From Tetragonia tetragonoides (Eukaryota > Streptophyta > Magnoliopsida > Caryophyllales > Aizoaceae): a stretch of 64,000 nucleotides of DNA. Of the stretch, positions 23,871 through 35,421 are shown one piece after another. Both the position numbers and the translations under genes were made by a program. Location of the stretch: contig CM076152.1 of NCBI GenBank assembly GCA_038025085.1, forward strand, positions 34,537,501 to 34,601,500, read 5' to 3'. The notes below the pieces were generated by a model. That model saw only the letters and a program-made list of their open reading frames with translations, did no database searches and was not told where the DNA came from. Within the stretch, counting starts at the first letter, position 1. The number at the start of each line of letters is the position of its first letter.

Positions 23871-24318
23871 TGTTGTCGGTTGAAATGGGTTTGTGTCCCA
23901 CCTGAAAATATTTAGTGGTCAATAAGCAAGTGGTTTATTCCACTATTGTTAATTGGTTTTGGGTTGAAATCTCACTTGACTTATATGTGCTCACTTGTTA
24001 ATGCCACTTATTGAAATTTATCATGGTATCAGAGCGGGTTTTATTATCCTGTCTTTATGTGACCCCTCATTGACCCACGTGCGTGTGACTGGCCCACAGT
24101 AGACTTCAATTGGTCCACGCTTCAGTCCATGATGGGTCTTTGCGTGAAGCGGAAGTGTTGAACTGGATTTGTGTCCCACATGGAATGATTTAGTGGACTT
24201 GAGTATACATACATTTAAGCAAGTGGGTTACTCCACCCATTGCCAATTGGTTTTGGGTCGGAACCTCACTTGAGTTATATGTGTTCACTTGTTAAGGCCC
24301 AATTATTAAAATTCATCA
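23871..24318 (+). mobile_element. TRIM: miniature LTR retrotransposon
   Basis: Two similar terminal repeats, 23871-24023 (153 bp) and 24156-24318 (163 bp), both begin TGTTG, share TTTGTGTCCCACxTG, AATTGGTTTTGGGT and TGT(G/T)(C/T)TCACTTGTTAA, and end ATCA. Directly after the first repeat is TGGTATCAGAGC (24024-24035), the classic primer-binding site complementary to initiator tRNA-Met. A purine run, GAAGCGGAAG, precedes the second repeat. The 132-bp interior has no coding capacity, so the element would depend on other elements' proteins. No clean target duplication was seen. Confidence 0.85.
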
Positions 24319-25485
24319 CTCTCAAAGTAAAGCAAGGAGGGGCAAAATAGAGAATAAACCTCAAAAAATACCATTAAAAAAAACATAAAGATTTCCATAA
24401 ACCACACCGAAAAGGAAAATTTAAAGATTAACATGGATTGGGGGAAATACTTTGTTTAGGAATTTTAGAGTGAGTTTGTTTGATCCAATACGTTGGCGTA
24501 TATTTTTATTATATTTAAATTAGGTGTATGCCCGTCCATTGCAAGGTTTGTGACAATATTGTAACTGTTCCAATAAAAAAAGATAATATTGTAACTCATG
24601 AATAATAAAATAATTTTAATATACGAATAAACATTATTGTGATTCTTTTAACATCATTAACGCCATATAATAAGGGTATAATCGCTTATACGGAGCAACA
24701 TATTGTACAGTATATTTTAGCTCTTATATCACTCGTTTCAATGAACTTATCTAACTTGTACCATCCGTTTTAAGCATAGTCTTTGGGATTATATACTACT
24801 CATCCTACCTTAATAAAAATGAGTGTTGTTTCAAACTATATTTTATGCTCTTAATTTATACTAGTCTTTGGGAGTAATGGTGTAAATTTTTTAAATTGTT
24901 AAAATTTGAAATAAAAGTTAATATGGTACAAAAACCTTCAATAATCCCAAAAGTTATATAAGAGCATACCTAGTGCAAGGTTGTTTGAAAGACTTATAAG
25001 ATAAAAAAAATTCCCTCAAAAACCTTTATCTCATAGTGACAAGCCTAAATACTTGGAGAATTTCCTATACATCTGACCTCCAATATGTGTGCATTAACTG
25101 GCTATTATTATTAGAAACAAAGAGGATGTATACGTAATGATCAAACAACAACGGTAATTCAACATTATCATTTTGAAATTTTGACACACACAAATGATTT
25201 TGAATTTTTTTCGATTATGATTTAGTGAGGTAAGAATTACAATTTTTAAATAATATACTAATAAATATATTATATGACACTAATTAACTCAACCAATGAT
25301 GATGCATTAATATAATGTGTCTGATTCTTGGATGACTTGCTTTTTACTTGCATGACGATTTACGTGTTAATCCCATACGAACATGATCCTTATACATAAC
25401 ATCCTATATATGGTCTTCCCCACCAGAAAATGACCCAACAACGTCAACCTAACCACCTCTATAAAGAGAAATGTAATTCCAGCAC
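24319..25485. other. Spacer upstream of the knottin gene
   Basis: AT-rich with no gene. It contains the MITE fragment at 24961-25063 (see 22181-22460). The proximal promoter of the knottin gene is within the last few hundred bases. Confidence 0.35.
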
Positions 25486-25493
25486 TATAAATA
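25486..25493 (+). promoter_or_regulatory. TATA box of the knottin gene
   Basis: TATAAATA about 92 bp before the start codon at 25585, a normal distance for a plant gene with a short leader. No other TATA-like motif is closer in a suitable place. Confidence 0.6.
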
Positions 25494-25584
25494 CGCGCAG
25501 ATGTAATTGCGATTTGGAAGCACACATTATCTCAACTATTACTAGTTTTACTTCTCACAAGCAATCAATCAACTTAAGAAAAGA

Positions 25585-26508
25585 ATGGAGAACTCTTCCA
25601 TTTTCCAGCTTCCCAAGCTTGCTTTCTTATTTGCACTCTTAGTTAGTGCAATGGGTACGTCCATCTCTTCAAATAACCCTACTCTTTCCATTACTTAATT
25701 ATTGATGATTAGATTCATATAACCAGCATATTAACAAGATTATATAACATTTTTTTTTTGATACAAGAATTTGAACCTACGACCTGTTGTTTGTGTCCTA
25801 ATTAATAAACAACATGAGCCATAAATACTTACCGTTATTTATTTTTTCTTGTAGTTTTATTTATTTATTTTTGAAATAAATTAGAATTAGATAATAAATT
25901 GGTCAAATACGTTAAGTATGTCGACACGACTATGACATAAATATTAAATCGATAGGGTTAGTCTTGAGTATTCCTACCCGTTTGATAAAAAACGAGTTGG
26001 GTTAGAGTTGAAATCCAATAAACCCGTTTATTTTTGACACAAACACGAAAATGACATGACATAACAATTTTGCCACCCGTAATTATAAGAGCAAGCATTG
26101 TGCATTTACCAACGGCTTGTGCTTCCACATCATCCTTTAATTTGCTAACAATATTTCGTACGTATAGTTATACATTTGTGCAATTGGTCCGATCTTGTTA
26201 CGTAGTTATTAGTAACTTATGCAATATATATCCTTAATTTGCATGCAGTTCCTACAATAATGGCAAATATGGCAACAAGATCCAAAGGAGTGCAGCCATT
26301 ATTGGAACTACAACCCAAAATCATAGTCGAAGAATTGGTTTTGGTGAGCGACGACAAGCCGGAAATTGTTATGGGAGCAAAGGATAATGTAGAAGGTGGC
26401 GTACTAAAATGTGTGGGTCGTGGATGGTATTGCAATGGTATTTTCGGACCTACTTGCTGTACTGGTAGATGCGTAGAGGTGCCCCCTGGCGGGGGTGCCT
26501 GTATCTGA
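25585..26508 (+). CDS. Knottin-type antimicrobial peptide precursor
   Basis: Two exons, 25585-25654 and 26249-26508, giving 109 aa (phase 1 junction). Exon 1 encodes a hydrophobic signal peptide, so the product should be secreted. Exon 2 encodes an acidic propeptide (about residues 36-77) and a C-terminal six-cysteine domain with spacing C-x6-C-x7-CC-x3-C-x9-C, close to the knottin pattern of Mirabilis Mj-AMP and Phytolacca PAFP-S peptides, which act on fungi and Gram-positive bacteria. The domain is Gly-rich with GWYCNG and GPTCC. A TATA box precedes the start and AATAAAATA follows at about 26610. The intron holds a reverse SINE and a decayed GGGT-type repeat. A paralogous exon lies at 50605-50825. 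The family is clear; targets are inferred. Confidence 0.88.
25745..25860 (-). mobile_element. tRNA-derived SINE in the knottin intron
   Basis: On the minus strand it contains AACAACAGGTCGTAGGTTCAA, a degenerate pol III B box, and ends in a run of A (plus-strand T run at 25750-25759). The same insertion with the same left flank (AACAAGATTATAT) is found at about 49060-49160 before the second knottin exon. Confidence 0.6.
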
Positions 26509-26625
26509 ACTAGTTTGACATGATAGATCAAGTGAAGTGAGTCACTCTATCATACTATTATGTATGTGTACTCTTTGAAGATCTTGATGTATTGGTATCT
26601 CAATAATGAATAATAAAATATTAAA

Positions 26626-26723
26626 GCTTAATTTATGTGTGTTAACTTAGCTATCTATACTACTACTATTTTGTGCTTAATTTATGTGTGTTAACTTAGC
26701 TATCTATGCTACTACTATTTTGT
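26626..26723 (+). repeat. 49-bp perfect-length tandem duplication after the knottin gene
   Basis: Two head-to-tail units of 49 bp beginning GCTTAATTTATGTGTGTTAA and differing at one position (TATACTAC versus TATGCTAC). It lies just past the poly(A) region, so it is probably a recent duplication in the 3' flank. Confidence 0.9.
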
Positions 26724-27599
26724 TCGAAAATCACCAAGTCGATCTCATGAGAGACCAATTTATTAATTCACAGTAATAAAATGGGGTCACTCATAACAGT
26801 CTTAAGCAATAATGTAGTAAATGCCAAAAATGTTGTCTTTGATCTTTGTGGCAAAAACAAATAGTGAAATATAATAGAATACTTATTTATAGGTACAAGA
26901 GTCCTAATATTATGAAAAATGTAGATTACACAATTTTTATAATAGTATGCTAATATAAAATATTCCTAAGATCTATTAGATAATAAATAGTAGAGTTTCA
27001 TTGGGAAGAATAATGTATTTTTTTAAATTCAGACAACTTATTGCCGCCACTAATCAACAACAATAGTGTAGAGGTGTTTTTTTTTTATTATTTTTAATAA
27101 GGTAAGGAGGAATTAATACATTAGGGCTCCCATCTCGGGAACGGCTAAACCTAACCGTAATGCTAAAACACAAAGATTCTCAAGGACAATCTAGGAGTGG
27201 ATGTGAGGGACAACAAAAGAAGAAGGTATAGATAATTAAGAAAATGGAGGATCCGAAAGGCGCCTAAAAGAGCAGGGTAAGAATTGGATTGACTCCAAAC
27301 TCTCAACTACACACCACCCCAAATCACTCACAAGCACTCCCAATCGTCACCTACACCCACAAGGGGGCAAATACATCAAAAATCACCACACAAAGATACA
27401 AACTGGACACAAAAATTAAACAAGTAATTAAAGGTCTAAACTTCAAGTTCTTCTGCCGCGTCATCTTGAAAGCAAGACTAATTCATCTTCTTGAACTTGA
27501 AAAGCACCAAAGTTGTAGACAAATCATCTTTATCCAACCAAAATTTGGAACAGCTACGCAAGTTGTGCCATTGTGGATTTTAAATTATTTTTTTTCAAA
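26724..27599. other. Gene-free stretch, possible retroposon debris
   Basis: No supportable gene. A T run near 27078 followed by AATAAGGTAAGGAGGAATTA resembles the 3' end of a minus-strand poly(A) retroposon. The open frame at 27289-27672 has low-complexity composition and no recognisable domain. Confidence 0.3.
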
Positions 27600-29785
27600 T
27601 TTTTCTGATGGGTTGCCTGCTTCTAACTTTGCTGTAATAATTTTTTTTCCTTTTTTGATGGTAATTTTGTGATTAACTTTTAATAAAACTAAAACACCAC
27701 CAAAACGGGATTTGGAGACATTTATACGCAGCCTGACTCTTACTTTGTTTGGGAAAAATATTAAAATGTTGGGGGCAGCAATACCCTCAAGTTGTGCTAA
27801 TATTCATTCACTGGTCATGTATTAGTCTTTGACCAAAAAAGAAAAAAGAAATCATTCATTGGCCTGTGGTATGCCTTTATAAAAGTTAGAGGTATCTAAC
27901 CTTAAATAACATTGTTTGTTGCATTATAGTTTTACTTATTATGATTAGTCATACTGTAAACTTTTATCTATATTTAACTGAGTACTTAGGAATTTAATAT
28001 TAGTTTTTTATTAACAAACTTGAGAATACTGTTATAAAGTTCTTCTACCAAAGATACTAGAGAATGGAAAGAAATGAACTAAGTACATCAAAAAAATTAG
28101 AAACAAATTTGGGTGACCCATGTCTTATGTCCTATGTCCCATCGCCCAGCGAGCGCCATGTCCCATGTCCCTAGCGCACATGTCGCATGTCCCTAGCACA
28201 CATGTCCCATGTTCTATGGATGAATTAGGAGTCCCAGGACCGGTTGACATTCCTGAGGCACCGGAGGTCCTATGGTGACGATAGACCTCCCCCGAAGAAC
28301 TTTGGGCAAAAACGGAACTGGACCCTGGCAAGCCGAAAATTAGATGCTACAACCTACGTTTTTTGGGCTTTCGAGAGGCCCCAGAACGAAGGTTGATATT
28401 TTCGACCACATCGCACGGGACACCCTTAGGAAACATAAGAGGCCTCCAGGTTCCATTATCGAGTCATTAATAGACCTGTAAGGGCTTTTTTACGGGACAC
28501 CAATGTAAAGGTCTGAACATCGAATACATGAGTGATATCGAAGTTTGGGGATCCGCATGACCCTCCCAGGCCACCGAGGGTCCTTTAGGGTCATGATAGA
28601 CCCCCAGATAAGTTTGGTTAAAAATGACGCCTGGCCCCCCGTAAGCCGCTATAACCCACGTTTTTGGGGCTTTCGGGAGGCCCCCGAACCAAGGTGGAAA
28701 TTTTCGCACAATATCGCACGGATCACCCCTAGGGGACATGGGAGGCGCTCGGGGTTCATTATCGGGTCCCTAATAGGCTTGTAAGGGTATTTTACTAGAC
28801 ACCAATATGTAAGGGCCGAAACATCGGATGCATGGGTGATATCAAAGTTTGGGGGTCCAGATTTCCCTTCCGGAACACCGAGGGTCCTCTATGGTCATGA
28901 AAGACCCCCCAGAGAAGTTTGGGCAAAAATGACACTCGGGGCTCCAGAAGCTGAAAACGAAGGCTATAATCTACGTTGTTTGGGCTTACAAGAGACCCCG
29001 AAAAGAAGGTGGAAATTTTCGCACCACATCGCATGGAACACCCCTAGGGGACATGGGAGGCCCTCAAGATCACTTATCTATCTGGTCGTTAATAGGCTTG
29101 TAGGGGCGTTTTACGGGATACTGATGTAAGAGCTAGAAAGACAATGACATGGGTGATATCAATGTTTGAGGATCACGATAACCCTCTTGGGGCACCGAAT
29201 GTACTCTCATGATAGACCCCCCAAAATTTTTTTAGCAAAATTGACACCCGGGTCTCGGAAAGCCGAAAACTAAGGTTAATATCCTTGTTTTTTGGGCTTC
29301 TGGGAGGCGCTGGAACGTAGGTGGATGTTTTCGCACAACATCTCAGGGAACACCCTAGTGGACATAGGAGGCCCTTGAGGTTGTTGATCCAGTCTCTGAT
29401 AGCGTTGGAAGGGCGTTTTACGGAACATTGGTGTAAGAGTCGGAATACCAAAGGATTGGGTGATATCTAAGTTCGGGGATCCGGATGACGCTCCTGAGGC
29501 ACCGAGAGTACTCTAAGGTCATGGTAGACCCCCCGGACAAGTTTGGGCAAAAATGACACCCGAGCCCCGATAAGCCGAAAATGAAGGCTATAATCCACGT
29601 TTTCGGAGCTTCTGGGAGGCCCTAGAACGAAGGTGGATATTTTCGCACAGAACATCCTTAAGGGACATTGGAGGCCCGCGGGGTAGGTTATTGGGTTCTT
29701 GGCAGGCTTGAAGGGCTTCTTACTCTATCGGAGGCTAATCCATAGTTTTTGGGTACCGAGCATGGCTCAGCACCAACCCGTGCCA
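27600..29785. repeat. Element B: second copy of the ~310-bp tandem-unit element
   Basis: Same layout and orientation as 4085-6235: an AT-rich head with CTAACTTTGCTGTAATAATT and TAAAACTAAAACACCACCAA, then units with GTGATATC at about 28531, 28834, 29151 and 29458 (spacings about 303, 317, 307) after a diverged first unit near 28212. It ends GGTACCGAGCATGGCTCAGC. Units are diverged from one another, so the array was probably already formed in the ancestor of both copies. No conserved reading frame. Confidence 0.75.
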
Positions 29786-30189
29786 CACCATCTCATATTT
29801 TTACAAAATTTTTTGAAGTGATTTCTAATTTTGTTTTGATATTTTTTTAATTAAAAATTAAATTAAATAGCTACAATCAGTAAAAATTGGAATTTTTTTT
29901 TTGATAAATTAAGAATATAATTGAAAAGATTGAGGTGAAACTTTTGAAAAATAATTCTCCAAACTCTCAAAACTCAATATGAAAGTTATGCTCAACACAT
30001 GTCCACTACTGTTGACCACTAAACCTTACAAGATTCTTTAGTGGGTAGTTGCTTGAGAGAGGACTTGTGGGCAAAGGAAGGTAAGTGACACAACATGAAG
30101 CGCGTACCATTATGAAAGTTATGCACTGTGCATGTCTAAGTACTCCACAGTTTTTTGGTACTGAGCATGGCTCCCCACCACCCTGTGGC
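29786..30189. other. AT-rich spacer ending in a stray element terminus
   Basis: No gene. At 30148-30187 the terminal phrase of the tandem-unit element (TTTTTTGGTACTGAGCATGG) appears again, directly before the LINE, without any tandem units. Confidence 0.5.
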
Positions 30190-30601
30190 CTGTAAAGATT
30201 TTGACAAATAGGCTAAAGATGGTTTTGGGCAAATTAATTCATCTTTTACAAGGAGCCTTTGTGGCTGACAGATGTATCCAGTACAACATTCTTTTAGCAC
30301 ATGAAGTATTTCATTCCTTTCGTATGAGAAAAGGTAAAAGTAGATGGCTAGGTATTAAATTGGATATGGAAAAGACCTATGATAGATTGGATTGTAATTT
30401 CATTTTTCAAGTCTTTAAAATGTTCGGCTTTAGATAGATGGATTGGTTGGATAAAAGAATGTATCACTTCAGTCTCCTCTTTTTTACTGGTTAATAATGC
30501 TTCAGGACCTACCTTTCTTCCTTCTACAGGAATAAGACAAAGAGATCCCCTATCTCTCTATATTTTTATTCTCTGCGTTGAGGTTCTGTCTTGTAATGTT
30601 T
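30190..30601 (+). mobile_element. LINE relic, part 1: reverse transcriptase
   Basis: Reads KILTNRLKMVLGKLI, QGAFVADRCIQ, WLGIKLDMEKTYDRLDCNFI, then after a frame break GWIKECITS, GPTFLPSTGIRQRDPLSLYIF. These are plant L1-type reverse transcriptase blocks up to just before the FADD box. The 5' part of the element (endonuclease, gag-like ORF) is absent. The frame is broken and the copy is dead. Confidence 0.85.
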
Positions 30602-32316
30602 TGGTGAGTATGGTGTTGGTTGGTGAATTTCATATGTGGTTGTGTTGTTTTGATTGTTGCTATGGTAGTAGTGTGCGATGAAACCTTTGGTGTATGCCGA
30701 TCTGGTGGATGTGATGATGATGTTCTTGTGTTTGATTATGGTTGATGGTTGGAATGTTGATAATTTTTGGGAGTTGGAGAATGGAGGAGAAGGGAGGGGA
30801 ATGAGGGAAAAATAAAAAAATTCTCCTTGTTTATCAGTTTTTTTAAAGAGGGAAAAGGAGAGGAATGAAGGGGAACAGTTCCCCTCCATTCCCCTCCATT
30901 AATTCAATTTTTGTTCCCCCTCCCCCCCAAATTGAGGGGGAATGGAGGGGAAGGGGAATTTTTAAGTGACAGTAGTCGGTTCCCCTTCATCCCCTCCCTT
31001 CTCCTTACTTAAACTCCCAAACAAGGTGAAATAATTCACCTTCATTCTCCTCATTCCCTTCCCTTCCCTTCCTGTCCCCCTCATTCCCTTCCCTTCCCTT
31101 CCCACCCCACCCAAACCTCCCAAACATGTTAATTCATTTAGTTGCATAACCTTTAGTTCATTTAATTGCATAATCTTGTATATATTGTCATCTAGATTGC
31201 ATAGCATGTTTAGGACGTACATCTCATGTAGGATGCATTTAAAAAAAACAGAAAAACAAAAGGGTAAAAGGACCTACTTTCGTGGCCTAATCCCCTTGTT
31301 TGGCAATAAAACTCTATAACTAGCCTACCCCCTTTCCGTTTTAAGCTAATTACACATAAATATTACCAAACATTCATTTAGGCATTTCATCAAACACACG
31401 GGGTTCATAAAATCAAATATACAGAAACTCAATCAATCATCTCAATACCACACTATCTAAACATCAAACATTCATATTTGGGCTAATCTCAACTCTAATT
31501 AGAGAGATTAACCACTAAACATCATAAAGTCACTAACTTTAATTAGCAAGACATAATATTCAACACAAGAGAAATAAGCAAAGAAGAGAGAGAAAGAGAA
31601 AAGAGAAGAGTCAATAAGATCTTACAAAGGTCTTCAATAATCTTCCCAAAATAAAGTTCAACTACTCTAGAAATCTAAGAGATGAAGTTCTTCAATCTAA
31701 CTATAGAGGCTAGACCTCTTTAAAGAGCTAAGGCTAGGTTTAGAATAGAATAGCATAAGATCCTATAATTTCCCAAAATTAGGCTTTTAAAGAGGATTTT
31801 TACAAGTGCAAAAGTTGAAATCCAAGAAGATTTGGGGAACCCGGGCAGGTCGGCGCGAACCCCGGACAATTCGTGGTTCGCCCTGGTAGCTATAAATGGG
31901 ATACAAGGTACAGACCGAACCCCAGGCAAGTTGGGGTTGGCTATTTCACGTCGTGGTTGACCCTGGGAGCTTTCAATCTCCATTTACTTGACCCTTGGAG
32001 GTTAACCACGACCATTTTTGAGACATGACTTGACCGTGGTTCGTCCTTTGGACTCGTTCTTGATTCTTTTTCGTGCTCTTTGATTGTTATCGCTCATGTC
32101 CGAGTCTCATTCACATTCTTCTCAACGCTTGAGATCATTCCACCAACAAGATGGAACATTATTGCTTGCAATTTGTTCTCTACAAAATTAAATTAACCCA
32201 AAACGTAAACTAGAACAAAAAGGGATAAAACTAATAAAAGAGAACAAAAACATCAATTAACCTAACAACCTAGACCTAAAATCTACTAAAAAACATATAT
32301 AAATGAGTGATTATCA
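30602..32316 (-). mobile_element. Probable solo LTR (1.7 kb) inserted in the LINE
   Basis: It splits the reverse transcriptase between ...VLSCNV and LARRL. Ends are TGGTGAGTATGG and GTGATTATCA. Flanks TGTTT and GGTTC are each one change from TGTTC, the base run expected in the uninterrupted LINE. No internal retroelement genes or primer site were seen, so a solo LTR is the simplest reading; on the minus strand it starts TGATAATCACTCATTTATAT. About 30767-31135 inside is a purine/pyrimidine-rich inverted-repeat insert (GGGGAATGGAGGGG and its complement). Confidence 0.55.
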
Positions 32317-33072
32317 GGTTCTTGCTCGTAGACTTTAAAGAGAAAGTGATACTTCTCAAAAAAGTATTGGGATCAAAATATGTCAAGGGGCAGAAAAATT
32401 ATATTTTCTAACATTTGTTGATGACACAATGGTTTTTGCAGAAGCTTTTAAACAAAGTTGTCACACTATTAAAAAGATTCTCGATCACTACTGTAAAATG
32501 TCTGGTCAAAAGATTAATTTTGACAAATCTGCTTTCCAGTGCACTAAAAATATAAACAGAATTATGATTGGTATCCTTCTTATGAGGCACTCTTCAAGCT
32601 TAGATAAGTATTTAGACTGTCCTATTATTAATAATAGGGTTAATGATAAAACCTTTAGTGATGTTCTGGACCGTACACAAAGTCATCTTGCTAAATGGAA
32701 AGCAAAATCGGTTTCCCAAGTAGGACGAGCTACTATTATCCAAGCAAATTTTGCGGGTACGCCTATTTTTACAATGCAAAGTTTCTCTCTTCCGACATCC
32801 ATTCTACATAAATTGGATAAAGTGAATAGACTTTTTTTTTATGGAATAAAGCTTCGGATTGTAAATCAGCTAACCTGATAGGATGGGACAAGGTCTGTAG
32901 CCCAGAAAGTTTAGGTGGGGTAGGACTTAGGAAAGCCAAAGCTGTTAATAAAGAAATGCAAATAAAACCTATCTGGAAAATACTGAAAGAGTCTGAGAGT
33001 AAATGGGTTAGAATGATCAATAGTAGATATCTAAAACGATGTCATATTCTAGACTTCTATAAGAGTGGTGCT
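32317..33072 (+). mobile_element. LINE relic, part 2: RT catalytic box and C-terminal RT
   Basis: Continues the LINE: LTFVDDTMVFAEA (the FADD catalytic box with Val for Ala), KILDHYCKMSGQKINFDKSA, SHLAKWKAKSVSQVGRATII, then after a frame break LIGWDKVCSPESLGGVGLRKA. Several frame changes are present. Ends at YKSGA where the next insertion begins. Confidence 0.85.
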
Positions 33073-33870
33073 AAACGCAGCAACCAAATTACTAAACGTC
33101 ACCAACTTTTATTCTAGGTTTCTCAAAACACCCCTAATATATATTACGAAAGGTTGCGAACTTTTTTTTACTTCCTTCACCACTTCTCTAATTGAAACTT
33201 CTTAGTAGACCCAAAAATTATGAAAAAAATGATGGAGGATAAAGACAACATCTTTGGCGATATGACGATGGATGATAGCGATAACATTTTTGGCGATGAA
33301 TTTGAGGTATTATAGTCTCATTTGTGGGTTAACTTCTGTAAAAAAAAGTTTTCGCAGGTTGCGTACAAAAATTTCGCAGATTGAAAGAGATTTCATGAGA
33401 ATCTCATGAAGCTCACAAATGAACTTCATGAGATTCTCATGAAGCTCATTCATAAGCTTCATGAGTTACTCATGGAACGTTTTTGTTATGTCAATTAGAT
33501 ACTCATGTAGGAGTAATAATTAATAGAATGCAACCACCGATTAGATGAGTTTCACGAAATACTCACAAAGCTCATGAGCAAGCTTTATTAACGTTGCATG
33601 AAGCTTATTGGTAAGCTTCGTTAGGGTCTCATGAAGCTTACTGATAAGCTTCGTATCAGGACAAAGGGGGTGGTGGTGACGGTGTTACGACGGTGAGGGG
33701 TTGTTGCACTTTTATTATTTTTTTTGCTTTCGTGGGTTAGGGACCTAGGGTTAGATGAGAGATAAAGAGGAGCATGGGGAAATAAAATAGGGGACATGGA
33801 AAAATGAAAAGGGTAGATTAGTCTAACTTGAACAAATTTAGTGGTGTTTAGTAATTCTCTTGGTGTCAAT
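33073..33870. mobile_element. ~800-bp MITE-like insertion in the LINE
   Basis: Left end GCAGCAACCAAATTACTAAA and the inverted right end (complement GACACCAAGAGAATTACTAA) form an imperfect ~30-bp terminal inverted repeat. The centre (33380-33660) holds repeated CATGAGATTCTCATGAAGCT and AAGCTTCGT phrases. It separates the LINE's YKSGA from NSWQWSHL. No clear reading frame. Confidence 0.6.
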
Positions 33871-34061
33871 TAGCAAACATGTTCAATAAGGGGAGAGAAA
33901 ATTCTTGGCAGTGGTCTCATCTTTTTAGATGTACGAGACTTGTTTAAGAATGGAATATGTTGGCAAATAGGCAATGGTGAGACTATCAAATTTTGGATGG
34001 ATATTTGGGTCTCTCAGGTCTCGCTAATAGAAATTTTTCATAATGATCTTTCTGATGATCC
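33871..34061 (+). mobile_element. LINE relic, part 3
   Basis: Short segment reading, across frames, ENSWQWSHL, DVRDLFKNGICWQIGNGETI and KFWMDIWV, the region between reverse transcriptase and the zf-RVT domain of plant LINEs. It ends in GATGATCC, the target of the next insertion. Confidence 0.8.
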
Positions 34062-35416
34062 TGTAGACGCCTAAAAAGCGTCGTCAGATTTCTCCGCAAA
34101 AGCTCTATGATGAAAGGAGTAACTTATACACTTGAATGCTATTTTTGCTTTGATAGGTAAAATAAGGTCTCGGGTTTTTACTCGATCACTCATTTATTTT
34201 GATCACATCAAAAGCCTCGTTGAAGAGCATTCCAACGACACCTGGCGTGTCTTTTTCCAACCCTCGGTTGCAAAGTTGTCAATCAAGGGTAAAACCGTCT
34301 TTCATCGTATAAGGGTAAAACCAACTTTTCACATTTTCGGAATATTCAAATTCATCCGGAAAACCCAAAAATAACAGGATGTCGTCATGTGATGACATCC
34401 ATCCGTAAAAACCCAAAAATAACAGGATGTCGTCATATGATTACATCCAGATCCAGCTGGCAGCTCGAGAGCCGCCACCAGCTGTGGCGAGAGCCGTCAG
34501 CGGCTCCCGCCACGGCCGCCAGCAACTCCCGCTGAGCCAGCTGGTGACAGCTATTTCACCCGTTTTGTTTAGTTTAGGCCCTATCTTTTCAGCTGGGCGA
34601 CCCTATTCCGTCCACTATAAATATAACCCTCACTCTTAGTTCAAAACAGACAGTCTATAGTTGACAATCTCAATTATCAGGGGTATTAACACTGAGTTTT
34701 CCCCTCTTTCTTCCAAATCATTTATATTCCTTACTTGATATCTAATTTTATTATTATTCAATTGCTAAATAGCCTACAGTTCAGGACTAAACTCCTCAGG
34801 GCTCAAATTAAATTAATTCCTTAACTGTTTATTTTCTAGTAGTCAAAATGTGGATATCATGCAAATCATGCTCTTTATTGCTTCCTAAATACTATCTTTC
34901 AATTCTGTAAATAAGCATGTCTAGCTGTCGTAATGCTTAACTTGTCAATCAAATGCATGTCTAAACATGGGTCAATAATCAATGTCGTGATGCTTGTGGT
35001 GAACCAACTAATAGTCTAATCTAGGTTGTTAATCAGGTTTTGTGTAGGAATTATGTCTTTAAATTATTAAGCAAACTTGAGTTAGTAGACGTCGTCATAA
35101 AACAGGCGAGTTGGGTGCCTAACACCTTCCCACCTCGTACGTTCGCCCCTGAACCCTCTATTCTTGGGTACTCATATGTTTTATATGAGCGGGATTCCTT
35201 CTAAAAATATGATTAGTTCACTTTTCGTGCTACTGGGTTGTCCCTTCGGTAAAACGCCGGTAATAGAATTTTGACATCTTTCATGGTTTTTATTCAATTC
35301 AAGTCTTTTCAAATACTTTTATAACTCGATGGTTCCTTGAACTTATCTAAGGCCCCCACCTTACAAATTTTCTATAAGGACACACTCTATGACGAGAGAA
35401 GTCCCGACTCCTTACA
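34062..35416 (+). mobile_element. Solo LTR (1355 bp) with GATCC target duplication
   Basis: Begins TGTAGACGCC and ends CTTACA; flanked by a perfect 5-bp duplication GATCC (34057-34061 and 35417-35421). Inside are a TATA box (TATAAATATAA near 34616), a ~47-bp tandem duplication at about 34353-34447 that carries a GATGTCGTCATGTGATGACATC palindrome, and GAGTTGGGTGCCTAACACCT near 35109. The TGTAGACGCC start is reminiscent of Tat/Ogre-type Ty3/gypsy LTRs. No internal domain, so recombination between two LTRs is inferred. Confidence 0.8.
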
Positions 35417-35421
35417 GATCC

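Noticed and set aside
30767..31135. GGGGAATGGAGGGG-rich region as a regulatory G-quadruplex site
   Set aside because: The pattern is the inverted-repeat structure of an inserted element inside the solo LTR; nothing links it to a host gene.
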